A stretch of DNA of 64,000 nt from Nannocystis exedens (GTDB taxonomy: Bacteria > Myxococcota_A > Polyangia > Nannocystales > Nannocystaceae): positions 5,346,001 to 5,410,000 of the forward strand of contig NZ_NETK01000001.1 of the NCBI RefSeq assembly GCF_002343915.1, read 5' to 3'. This document shows positions 44,201 through 51,357 of the stretch, piece by piece. The notes under the pieces were generated by a model. The model worked only from the letters and a program-made list of their open reading frames with translations. It did no database searches and was not told where the DNA came from. The position numbers were made by a program, and so were the translations under genes. The first letter of the stretch is position 1. Every line of letters begins with the position of its first letter.

Positions 44201-47200
44201 CGGAGGTCGCGCGGGCGCAGCTCGGTGGGCGGAAGGCCGAGGTCGGCGACGCTGGTGAGCGCCGGGTCGACGACGAGGACGCGCACGCTCTGGGCGGCGC
44301 CGAGGTCGGCCAGCGGGACGCGCAGCTCGCCGCTCGCGTCGGGGCGCAGGTTGGCGAGCACGACCGCGGGCGCGGGCAGGAAGTCGAGCGCGACGAAGCC
44401 GCCCTGCTCGCCGATCATCGACGCCTGGGTGCGCGGGGCGGCGGTCGCCGGCGCGGCCGGGGGACGCGGCGGGCTGGCGGCGTAGCCTCCGCCGCCCTTG
44501 GCGTGCTGGACCCCGGTGGTGGTGGTCCGCACCGCCCACGGGTTGAGCAGCAGACCTGGCTTTTCGAGCAGCATGCCGGGCCGCCGCGGGAGGTTGCGGC
44601 GCTCGAGGACGTAGCGGTACTCGTCGCCGATGTCGCGGCCCGAGACGTAGTGCGACAGCACCGGCGCGACCGCGCCGGCCAGCGGCGGCCGCGGGGCGCG
44701 GCGCAGGCTGCAAGGCAGCGCGCGGTCGGGGCGGTAGCGGGTCGCCAGCACGTGGACGCGCGTGAGCGGGCCGGCGCCGTCGAGCTTGAGGCGCAGGTGA
44801 TCGCCGTCGACGCGCAGGCCGGTGAGCAGCGGCAGCGGCGGCGACAGCTCGATCGAGGTCGGACCGGCGGCGGCCCAGCCGTCGCTGATCGGGGTGTCGG
44901 CGGGGACGACGACGATCCGCACGTCGGCGACGCCGCGGCTCTGCAGCAGGTACTCGCCGGCCTCGAGGTCGCCGGCGACGACCAGCACGCGCTCGCCGAG
45001 CGACACGCGGGAAGAGACGTCGCGCGCTGGGGCGCCGCCGCGCAGCTCGACCAGCGAGACGTCGCCGGCGCCGATCGCCGGCGGCCGCGGCAGCAGGACC
45101 TGCTCGCCGGCGACGGCGTGGATCGTGCGGGCCGCGTCGAGCTCGGGCCACAGGTGGAATTGCTGCGTCTCGCTGGTCGGCAGCGAGGCGGTGACGCGCT
45201 CGATGCCGGTCAGGGCGCCGAGCTCGATGCGCCCGTGGGCGTCGGTCTCGAGCGTGGTCGACAGCTCGAAGGTCACGGCGACGTGCTTGAAGCTCAGCGC
45301 GACGGCGCGGCCGGCCCGCGGCTCACCTGTCTTTCCGAGCAGGTGGAGGACGTGGCCGTCGGCGCCGGCCGACAGGTGCAGCGCCTCGGTGGACTCGCTG
45401 CGGTGGATCCGCGCCACCTCGGCGCTGGCGGTGTCGGCCAGGTCGCCGGTCTTCTGCGCCGAGGCGACGCGGACCTGCCCGCGCGCGGTGACCGAGACGT
45501 GGGCGGCGTCCTCGGGGACGACGAGCTCGACGACGGTCTCGGCGTCGTCGCGCAGGACCACCGGCTGGGTCTTCGTGGACGTGGTGCCGGCGCCGTCGGT
45601 GACGGCGAGCTCGACCACCGGGTCCTCGATCAACGCGACCGGCGCGGGCCAGCCGGCGACGGTGAGCATCGGTCGCAGCAAGATCCGCGCCGTCTTGCCG
45701 GGCACCAGGGATTCGCGCTCGAGGTGGATGCCGGCGTGGAACTGATACTGCTCGGCGGGGTGCTGCAGGGTCTCGGCCTGGGCGATGTCACCGTGGACCA
45801 GCAGGACGGTGGCGCGCGACGGGGCGGTCGAGAACGGGATCGTGATCGCCCCGTCGTCGCGCGGCTCGTACTCGCGGCCGGCGAGCCAGAGCCGCGCGCC
45901 CTCGAGCGGGCGGCCGGCATCGTCGAGGACGCGCACCGTGGGCCCGGCGACGCCGACGCGGACGGTGTGGCGCAGGCCGCCCTTGCGGATCAGCGCGCGG
46001 CTCGACTTGCCGCCGCCGATCAGCTCGATCACGTAGGTGCCGGGGCGGTTGCAAGTGGGCAGGGCGATCTGCCGGCGCACGCGCTGGATCGCCGGGGCGT
46101 CGCCGAGGATCACCTGCTCGTCGCTGGCGACCAGGCCGTCGAGGTCGATGGTGGTGTCGACCTCGGCGCGGCGGGCGAGGAAGTGGGCGACGGCATCGAT
46201 GCGGTAGGTCTTGACGACCAGGCGCGGGACGTTCTTGACTGAGGCCTCGAGCGCGACGGGGGCGTCGGCGGCGACGCGCGCGGGGTTGCGGACGGTGAGC
46301 TCGAGGTCGACGCGGTCGCGCAGGGCGGCCAGGCGGGCCGGGCCGAGCACGGCGGCCCAGCGCTCGGGCTCGGGGGCGCCGGCGAGCAGGCGGGCGGTGG
46401 CGAGCTGCTCTTCGAGCCAGTCGGCGCGCAGGTACTCGGCGAAGGCGTCGCCCTCTTCTTGCAACAGCAACTGCTCGAGGTACTCGCGCACCAGCGGCTC
46501 GTCGTCGGGGACCGGCTCGAGGCCGGCGGACTGGGCGGCGTCGGTGCCGGGCACGACCTGCTGGTCGGAGGGGACGTGGCGCAGGTACTCGGCAGGGACG
46601 TAGTGGACCTTGCGCGGCAGCGCGAGGTACCGCAAAAACCGCTCGCGGTCGAGGACGCCGCGGCGGCGGTCGAGGTCGAGCTGGTGGTAGAGGACCTGGG
46701 CCTTGAGCGCGTTGAAGGCGGGCGGGAGCGTGGCGACGTAGGCCCACAGCTCGGCGAGGTAGGCGGCGCGCGCGGCGAGGTCGGTGCGCCAGTCGACATG
46801 GGTCGGCGGCCGCAGCCGCACCAGCACGGCGGCGACGAACTGCGGGTGCTTGCGCAGCTCGGGCCGCAGCGCGGCGAGCTCGTCGAGCTGGGCGCGGGTG
46901 AGGCGGGCGTGCACCGCCAGCGAGCCGAACCCGCGCGAGGACTTCTCGCCGAGGTCGGCGGCGACGAGGGCGACGAGCCCGGGGAAGTCGGTGCGCTGCA
47001 GCCGCTGCAGCAGGTTGCGCCGCTCGGTCGCGTCGAGGCTCTCGCCGACGAGGTCGGGCAGGGCCCAGTCGGTGAGGTAGTTGAGCTCATGGCCGCGGGC
47101 CCGCGCGTCGGCCACCAGCGCGGCCTGGTCGATCAGCGCGGGGTCGAGGCGCGTGGGGTAGCGGTGGGCGGCGGTGACCGCCTCGGCCTCGTCGTCGAGC

Positions 47201-47481
47201 CGCACGCGGGCCTCGAAGCGCAGGGCGTCGGCGTGCTCGCCGAGGTCGCGACCTGCCCGAAGGAGCAGCTGACGGCGCGACAGCCGGGCGTGGTGCTCGT
47301 CGGTGCGGCCGTGCCGCTTCTTCCATCCGGCGAGGATCGCGTCGACGTCGTCGAGCCGGCCCTGGTGCTGCAGATGCACGCCGCGCCAGTAGTCGTGCTC
47401 CGGCGTGCCGGGCAAGAGGCCCGCGAGGGCGGCGGCGCGGTCGTCGGAGAGCGCGAGTGCTTCGAGGTGCTCGAGGTCCAT
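41224..47481 (-). CDS. 2085-residue protein of unknown function with macroglobulin-like segments
   Basis: One uninterrupted frame from ATG 47481. There is no signal peptide. The first 400 residues are helical. Residues about 400-1250 are a series of beta-rich domains of the bacterial alpha-2-macroglobulin/MG style (L-L-G-K-T-G-E-P-R-A-G-R-A-V-A-L-S-F, D-A-H-G-R-I-E-L-G-A-L). A low-complexity charged segment comes near 1290-1330. Then more helical repeats (1650-1900) and a beta domain at the end (V-K-V-Y-A-R-Q-Q-G-G-T-V-A-F-Y-K-D-G-Y-T-D). No thioester C-x-E-Q is seen. I cannot assign a role; large proteins with this look occur without known function. It is divergent from a LysR gene, which may control it. 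Confidence 0.8.
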   Translation of the reverse strand: MDLEHLEALALSDDRAAALAGLLPGTPEHDYWRGVHLQHQGRLDDVDAILAGWKKRHGRTDEHHARLSRRQLLLRAGRDLGEHADALRFEARVRLDDEAEAVTAAHRYPTRLDPALIDQAALVADARARGHELNYLTDWALPDLVGESLDATERRNLLQRLQRTDFPGLVALVAADLGEKSSRGFGSLAVHARLTRAQLDELAALRPELRKHPQFVAAVLVRLRPPTHVDWRTDLAARAAYLAELWAYVATLPPAFNALKAQVLYHQLDLDRRRGVLDRERFLRYLALPRKVHYVPAEYLRHVPSDQQVVPGTDAAQSAGLEPVPDDEPLVREYLEQLLLQEEGDAFAEYLRADWLEEQLATARLLAGAPEPERWAAVLGPARLAALRDRVDLELTVRNPARVAADAPVALEASVKNVPRLVVKTYRIDAVAHFLARRAEVDTTIDLDGLVASDEQVILGDAPAIQRVRRQIALPTCNRPGTYVIELIGGGKSSRALIRKGGLRHTVRVGVAGPTVRVLDDAGRPLEGARLWLAGREYEPRDDGAITIPFSTAPSRATVLLVHGDIAQAETLQHPAEQYQFHAGIHLERESLVPGKTARILLRPMLTVAGWPAPVALIEDPVVELAVTDGAGTTSTKTQPVVLRDDAETVVELVVPEDAAHVSVTARGQVRVASAQKTGDLADTASAEVARIHRSESTEALHLSAGADGHVLHLLGKTGEPRAGRAVALSFKHVAVTFELSTTLETDAHGRIELGALTGIERVTASLPTSETQQFHLWPELDAARTIHAVAGEQVLLPRPPAIGAGDVSLVELRGGAPARDVSSRVSLGERVLVVAGDLEAGEYLLQSRGVADVRIVVVPADTPISDGWAAAGPTSIELSPPLPLLTGLRVDGDHLRLKLDGAGPLTRVHVLATRYRPDRALPCSLRRAPRPPLAGAVAPVLSHYVSGRDIGDEYRYVLERRNLPRRPGMLLEKPGLLLNPWAVRTTTTGVQHAKGGGGYAASPPRPPAAPATAAPRTQASMIGEQGGFVALDFLPAPAVVLANLRPDASGELRVPLADLGAAQSVRVLVVDPALTSVADLGLPPTELRPRDLRLRFALAHDRHFTELRGVDAAPAGATLVVEDLRSGKLELVDTVARAHQVLLSLGAPDTLREFAFVTQWHALDDATRRARYSKYACHELHLFLYFRDPEFFARVVRPYLAHKRRKTFVDHWLLGADLSGYCEPWAFDRLNALERALLARRLPDVRESIVRLLGDAVDLIPPDPERDDRLVDTLLGASALEGGGVAAAAAMDFMEREVAAEPAPREKAKKRDSRARRGRSEGDELAADADDEEVEPQSAALMEIGGPPPAPAAAMPMRGPSRGGGDFGDATVAADLRERRRSAPLYRGADKTQEWAESDWWHIRAAAAGNALIAVNRYWRDFARHDPAVGPFLSPHLGECAGDFASALCALAVLDLPFVAGAHAVVVEDTRLSLTCATPALAARTRIAAVEAEGDARDALLVGQSYVRSDDRFEWDGAEQREKVVEGELLVGVVYRCLVVVTNPTSRYRRVAALLQIPRGALPVANGFYTRTFNLHLGPYATEQLEYAFYFPAPGQFPHFPAHVSQHRADRAELVGAAPPALLDVVVTPTRVDAKSWAHVSQHGTTDEVLEFLATANLGRVELEKIAWRMKDRDAFTRVLALLTSRRTYHDRLWAYALAHADRPRVAEWLRHQDAFVRKAGPVLGGGIVDLDPVERNWYEHLEYAPLITARAHRLGSKRQVLNDALAAQYNQFLELVAHRPAPTPDDLLAAAHYLFSLDRTDDALAALARVDPGKLATRLQYDYLAAYAACCSGDLAAARALAEPWRTHPVDRWRSRFVALLAMLDEAEGRGPAAAVDVDSREQRMDELAARQPALSLTAEQGRVIVQHHNVTSCQLRFYRMDIELLFSRQPFVQGEVERFSWIEPGATIDVTLSATEGRTVVEIPQGMRGANLVIDAVSAAGLRRSITHYSHDLATQLAQQYGQVKVLRASTQAPLPATYVKVYARQQGGTVAFYKDGYTDMRGRFDYATLSTDDLDRAERFAILVVSDEAGATVLEAPPPPR
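45324..45345. repeat. Dispersed palindrome, degenerate copy inside a gene
   Basis: Arms CACCTG and CAGGTG around TCTTTCCGAG, within the 2085-residue gene. It differs from the consensus but keeps the outer CCTGTC and CAGGT. Confidence 0.35.
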
Positions 47482-47565
47482 GGGGACGCTGAGGGTATGC
47501 CGCCGTCAAGGCGCGTGCCACTGCGTGCGATCGCCCGGCGAGCGCGGACGAGCGCGAGGGCGGGT

Positions 47566-47585
47566 ACATGTCTTCAGGGACAGGT
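47566..47585 (+). repeat. Dispersed GTCC/GGAC palindrome
   Basis: ACATGTCTTCAGGGACAGGT in the gap between the divergent 2085-residue gene and the LysR gene, about 100 bases before the LysR start. Confidence 0.5.
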
Positions 47586-47691
47586 GGCGCGCAGGCTGCG
47601 GGCGGTACGTCGTTCGCTCGGGCGATTCCGCGCGCTCGCCCGATGCGGCCCGCTATCGGCGCGCAGGTCGGCTCGGCTACGATCGGCGCGG

Positions 47692-48594
47692 ATGGATCTC
47701 GAAGAGTTCAGGGCCTTCCTCGGAGTGGTCGAGACCGGCTCGTTCCTGGCCGCGGCGACCCAGCTCAACATGGCCCGGGCGACGCTGCGGCGCCGCGTCG
47801 AGGCGCTCGAGGCCCGCGCCGGCGTGCCGCTGCTCGAGCGGAGCGCCCGCGGGGTGGTGGTGACGGAGGCCGGAGCTGTCCTCGCCGCCAGGGGTCGCCA
47901 CGTGCTGCAAGAGGCGAGCGCGCTGGTGGCCTCGGTGCGGGAGATCGGGCGCGAGCCGGTCGGGGTGCTGCGGGTCCTGATGCCGATGGGGCTGCCGCCG
48001 CACGCGCTCACGCCGCTGTTCGCGGCGCTGCGCCAGACGTTCCCCCGGCTGTCGCTGCAGCTCCGCTTCAGCGAGGACCCGGTGGCCGGCCCGCTCGAGG
48101 ACGTCGACATGCTGTGCCACTTCGGGCCGGAGGGGCCGGAAGGGCCGTGGCTGTCGCACGAGGTGTGGCGCCTGCGGGAGTGGCTGCTGGCGTCGAGCGA
48201 CTACCTCGAGCGCCGCGGGACGCCGAAGACGCTCGAGGAGCTGACGCGCCACGAGGTGCTGGCGTGGGCGCCCCCCGGCGAGGACCCGCGCGTGCTGCCG
48301 TCGCTGGCCGGCGAGTCGTTCGAGGTCGAGCCGACGCTGGTGACGGCCGACGTGCATTGCCTGCGACAGATGGTGATCGCCGGCCTCGGGATCGGCTTTT
48401 TGCCCGACGCGATGCTGCCCGACCCGGGCGTGCCCGACGGGCTCCTGGTGCCCGTGCTGCCGGAGCTGATCGGTCGCCAGCGCAGCCTCCAGGTGGCGTT
48501 CCCGGCCGCGCAGGCCGGGCTGCCCAAGCTGCGGTCGATCCTCCACCACGTGCGCACGTTCGCCGAGCGCTCGGCGGCGCTGCGCGGCGGGTGA
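47692..48594 (+). CDS. LysR-family transcriptional regulator
   Basis: A 300-residue protein of standard LysR length. The N-terminal winged HTH reads M-D-L-E-E-F-R-A-F-L-G-V-V-E-T-G-S-F-L-A-A-A-T-Q-L and L-R-R-R-V-E-A-L-E; the rest is the two-lobed effector-binding domain with the usual I-A-G-L-G-I-G-F-L-P near the end. ATG 47692 is the natural start. It is transcribed away from the 2085-residue gene across a 210-base gap, the classic arrangement for a LysR regulator and its target. The effector is unknown. Confidence 0.93.
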   Translation: MDLEEFRAFLGVVETGSFLAAATQLNMARATLRRRVEALEARAGVPLLERSARGVVVTEAGAVLAARGRHVLQEASALVASVREIGREPVGVLRVLMPMGLPPHALTPLFAALRQTFPRLSLQLRFSEDPVAGPLEDVDMLCHFGPEGPEGPWLSHEVWRLREWLLASSDYLERRGTPKTLEELTRHEVLAWAPPGEDPRVLPSLAGESFEVEPTLVTADVHCLRQMVIAGLGIGFLPDAMLPDPGVPDGLLVPVLPELIGRQRSLQVAFPAAQAGLPKLRSILHHVRTFAERSAALRGG

Positions 48595-48608
48595 GGCGGC
48601 GCGGTCAT

Positions 48609-48625
48609 ATGTCCTCCAGGACAGC
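48609..48625. repeat. Dispersed GTCC/GGAC palindrome
   Basis: ATGTCCTCCAGGACAGC just after the LysR stop. It is followed by a separate hairpin, GCCGGCGA-CGGGC-TCGCCGGC (48623-48643), and then the next copy. Confidence 0.6.
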
Positions 48626-48647
48626 CGGCGACGGGCTCGCCGGCCGA

Positions 48648-48664
48648 ATGTCCCGAAGGACATG
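48648..48664. terminator. Dispersed palindrome with CGAA loop at convergent gene ends
   Basis: ATGTCC-CGAA-GGACATG. With the preceding hairpin and copy, it fills the 90-base gap between the convergent LysR and FG-GAP genes, so transcript-end stabilisation or termination is plausible. Confidence 0.55.
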
Positions 48665-48684
48665 TCGAGGCGGGCGCGACCGGC

Positions 48685-49125
48685 TCACATGATGCACTCG
48701 CTCGCGGGCCTCACCCCGATCGGGCGCGAGGCCGTGAAGGCCGCGCCGAAGGTGTCCTCGGGCTCGGTGAGCTGGGTGTCGATGTCGGCCTGGGTCCACT
48801 GCTCGCCGGCGACGAGGGAGGGCGCGGTGGAGCTGGCGGTGTAGAGCACCTGGGCGTCTCCGGCCTCGGAGGCGTCGAAGACGTCCGGCGCGTCCTGGTA
48901 GAGGGTGGTGATGCGATCGGCCGGGTCGTCGAGGCCGGACGCGCTCCCGTAGAGGATGTTGACGGCGCCCGCACCGGCGATGGAGCCCACGTTCTCGCCC
49001 GGGGCGCCGATCGCCAGATCCTCGTAGCCGTCGCGGTCGAAGTCGGGGCCCCGCGCCTGGGCGAGCGCCGGCGCAAACACCATACCGAGGGTCGTCGCTG
49101 CGATGACGACACTGTCGCGTGCCAT
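48685..49125 (-). CDS. Truncated FG-GAP-repeat secreted protein
   Basis: A 146-residue protein from ATG 49125, with GAAGGAA upstream and a signal peptide (G-M-V-F-A-P-A-L-A-Q-A). It has one FG-GAP repeat, D-F-D-R-D-G-Y-E-D-L-A-I-G-A-P-G-E-N, with the rest of the repeat unit (N-I-L-Y-G-S-A-S-G-L). It begins a second repeat (P-E-D-T-F-G-A-A-F) that stops almost at once. Such proteins usually carry five to seven repeats to close a propeller, so this gene is probably a remnant. No continuation is seen in other frames downstream, where the hairpins begin. Confidence 0.7.
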   Translation of the reverse strand: MARDSVVIAATTLGMVFAPALAQARGPDFDRDGYEDLAIGAPGENVGSIAGAGAVNILYGSASGLDDPADRITTLYQDAPDVFDASEAGDAQVLYTASSTAPSLVAGEQWTQADIDTQLTEPEDTFGAAFTASRPIGVRPASECIM

Positions 49126-49357
49126 GTTGGTTCCTTCGAAGCGCTCCCGACTGCAACCGCCGCTCCGGGCTCGCGGCCGCAAAAGCACAATCGTTTCGGG
49201 GCGAGCGTTCGCTGTGGCCCGCGCCGGTGAAATGAGCCCATGCGGCCACGAGCCGCTGGCCCTGGGGTCATCCCAGGCGGGCAGCAGGGACGCGTCGTGA
49301 CGATCCGCAAGCGGCGCGATAGCGAGCACCGCGAGGCGGGCGTGGTAGCATGAAAGG

Positions 49358-50311
49358 ATGCTGCGAGAGATCGGCGCTGCCCTGTTGCTGAGCTGCTCGG
49401 CGTGCGGCTCCCCGGGGATGTCCGGAGAGACAGGTGACGCGAGCGGCTCGACGACGACCTCGACCGGCTCGACGACGACCGGCGGCACGAGCGAGGCGCC
49501 GACGACGTCGAGCAGCACGACCGAGGCCGGCAGCGAGACGGGGCAGCCGCCCGGCAACCTGCTGCTGTCGGACAAATTCCTGAACATTGCCCACCGCGGG
49601 GGCGGGCTGCTGCGGCCGGAGGAGACGCTGCCGGCGTTCGAGCACGCGCTGGCGGTCGGGGCCGACGTGCTCGAGTTCGACGTGCACGCGAGCAGCGACG
49701 GGGTGCTCGTGGCGATGCACGACGCGACGGTCGACCGCACGACCGACGGGACGGGGGCGATCAAGGCGCAGACGCTGGACGAGCTGCGAGCGCTCGACGC
49801 GGGCTACCGCTTCACGCCCGACGGCGGGCAGACGTTCCCGTACCGCGGGATGGGGCTCCAAATTCCGACGCTGGACGAAATTTTGGAGCAGTTCCCCGAT
49901 TCGTACTACTTGATCGAGATCAAGCAGACCGACCCGCCGATCGTCGACGGGCTGCTGGCGGCGCTCGAACAGCATGCGGCGCTCGAGCGGGTGGTGGTCG
50001 CGTCGGGCGACCTCGAGACGATCATGGCGGTGCGGGCGGCGGCGCCGGAGGTGTTCACGTCGCTGAGCACGCCGGAGGTGCTCGACCTGTACCTGAAGGT
50101 CGGCAGCCCGGAGTACGTGGCGCCGGCGCGGTTCGTCCACTCGCCGTGGGACCTGACCAGCGCCGAGCTGGTGACGTTCGCCCACGAGCTGGGGCTGAAG
50201 GTCCACCCGTGGACGGTCAACGAGGAGGATCGCATGGTCGACCTCATCGGCCGCGGCGTCGACGGCATCATGACCGACGATCCGGCGCTGCTCGCGACGG
50301 TCGCCCCGTGA
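49358..50311 (+). CDS. Glycerophosphodiester phosphodiesterase lipoprotein
   Basis: A 317-residue protein. The signal ends L-L-S-C-S-A-C (lipid Cys16), then a 50-residue Ser/Thr linker. The GDPD domain has its catalytic and metal residues: H-R-G (79-81), the R-P-E-E-T-L-P-A-F loop, E-F-D-V-H (106-110) and M-H-D (120-122), followed by the later L-I-E-I-K strand and the W-T-V-N-E end. It should hydrolyse glycerophosphodiesters to glycerol-3-phosphate and an alcohol at the cell surface. It is followed 11 bases later by an unrelated-looking gene on the same strand, so co-transcription is possible. A dispersed palindrome copy lies in its linker coding. Confidence 0.92.
   Translation: MLREIGAALLLSCSACGSPGMSGETGDASGSTTTSTGSTTTGGTSEAPTTSSSTTEAGSETGQPPGNLLLSDKFLNIAHRGGGLLRPEETLPAFEHALAVGADVLEFDVHASSDGVLVAMHDATVDRTTDGTGAIKAQTLDELRALDAGYRFTPDGGQTFPYRGMGLQIPTLDEILEQFPDSYYLIEIKQTDPPIVDGLLAALEQHAALERVVVASGDLETIMAVRAAAPEVFTSLSTPEVLDLYLKVGSPEYVAPARFVHSPWDLTSAELVTFAHELGLKVHPWTVNEEDRMVDLIGRGVDGIMTDDPALLATVAP
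49418..49435. repeat. Dispersed palindrome, copy inside a gene
   Basis: ATGTCCGGAGAGACAGGT in the signal/linker part of the glycerophosphodiesterase gene, read as M-S-G-E-T-G. Confidence 0.45.
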
Positions 50312-50322
50312 CGAGGTGAGCG

Positions 50323-50880
50323 ATGCTGATCCGGCGCGAGATCCTCGAGAAGATCGCCGAAGGCGGCGTGACGCTGCAGTTTCGCCGCTGGCGTCGACCG
50401 ACGGTCCGCGCGGGCGGGACGCTGCGGACCTCGCGCGGGGTGCTGGCGATCGCGGCGGTCGAGCCGGTCGCGCTGGCCAAGATCACGGCGGCCGAGGCCC
50501 GACGCGCGGGCAGCCCGTCGCTGGCGGCGCTGCGCGCCGAGCTGGCGGGGCACGAGGGCACGGTGTACCGCGTCGAGCTGTCGCTGGCCGGGGCCGACCC
50601 CCGCGTGGCGCTGCGCGAGACGCTGCCCGACGCCGAGCAGACGGCCGCGCTCCAGGCCAAGCTCGAGCGCCTGCCGTGGGCGGTCGAGCTGCTGCGCACG
50701 ATCGCCGCGCAGCCGGGCGTGCGCGCGCCCGACCTGGCCGCCGCAGCCGGCCTGCCGACCCCGAACTTCAAGGCGCGGGTCCGCCGCCTCAAAGAGCTCG
50801 GCCTGACCGAAAGTCTAACCGTCGGCTACCGGCTGTCGCCGCGCGGGCGGGCGCTGCTGGCGGCGCCGACTCCGAAGTAG
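50323..50880 (+). CDS. ASCH-like plus winged-helix protein
   Basis: A 185-residue protein. The N-terminal half (L-Q-F-R-R-W-R-R-P-T-V-R-A-G-G-T-L-R-T, then V-L-A-I-A-A-V-E-P-V) matches the beta-barrel pattern of ASCH/PUA-like domains, which bind nucleic acid or nucleotide. The last 80 residues read as a winged helix (A-P-D-L-A-A-A-A-G-L-P-T-P-N-F-K-A-R-V-R-R-L-K-E-L-G-L). A role in RNA or transcription control is an inference. It starts 11 bases after the glycerophosphodiesterase stop and is followed by a hairpin. Confidence 0.75.
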   Translation: MLIRREILEKIAEGGVTLQFRRWRRPTVRAGGTLRTSRGVLAIAAVEPVALAKITAAEARRAGSPSLAALRAELAGHEGTVYRVELSLAGADPRVALRETLPDAEQTAALQAKLERLPWAVELLRTIAAQPGVRAPDLAAAAGLPTPNFKARVRRLKELGLTESLTVGYRLSPRGRALLAAPTPK

Positions 50881-51357
50881 CGCGTGTGGACATGACTTTG
50901 GAAGCATGTCGAAAAGGACATGCACTGGGAACCATATCGTGCGTCTCGGCGGATAGACAATCGGGACGACCGCCGGCTCGACCGACCGCCGCGACGGTCG
51001 TGAATCACAGCAGATGCACGCCCGTCGGCGGGGCGCGGCGTCCACGTCGCCCGCCGTCGCGCCTGCGTGAAGCGCTCCGCCACGGGTCGCCAGGAGCGCC
51101 AGCGCGTGGTCCGGGCGAACCGCCAGCGGCTCGGTGATCGACCGCCGCCGATTGTCGATAGCCCTCCGCTGCGCCGCGCATTCGCCATGGCCCTCGCCTG
51201 AGCCGATGCTCAAATTGTCGCGAATTTGATCTGCGAGTCGGGGCGGGGTGTTTACCCTGGTTACGCCCGACCGCCGCCTCCCGCAGGCGGGGTGATCGCC
51301 GAGTCCCGGGTCGAGCCGGCTGTACGAGCGCGCGTTCACGGGTGAGCAAGGTCTTGA
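50881..51357. other. Gene-free 477-base stretch
   Basis: It holds the hairpin at 50904-50923, then GC-rich sequence with no convincing gene, then AT-richer sequence with an inverted repeat CAAATT-GTCGCG-AATTTG (51211-51228) about 130 bases before the hybrid kinase start. The latter part should contain that gene's promoter; the inverted repeat is a possible regulator site. Confidence 0.5.
50904..50923. terminator. Dispersed palindrome hairpin after a gene
   Basis: GCATGTC-GAAAAG-GACATGC, 24 bases past the stop of the ASCH-like gene. It keeps the GTC/GAC core and an A-rich loop like the hairpin at 29451. No T-run follows. Confidence 0.5.

Noticed and set aside
42658-46242. A 1194-codon plus-strand frame opposite the 2085-residue gene
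   Set aside because: Antisense shadow; its composition (Gly, Arg, Val, Asp, Glu) is that of complemented GC-rich codons, with no domain.
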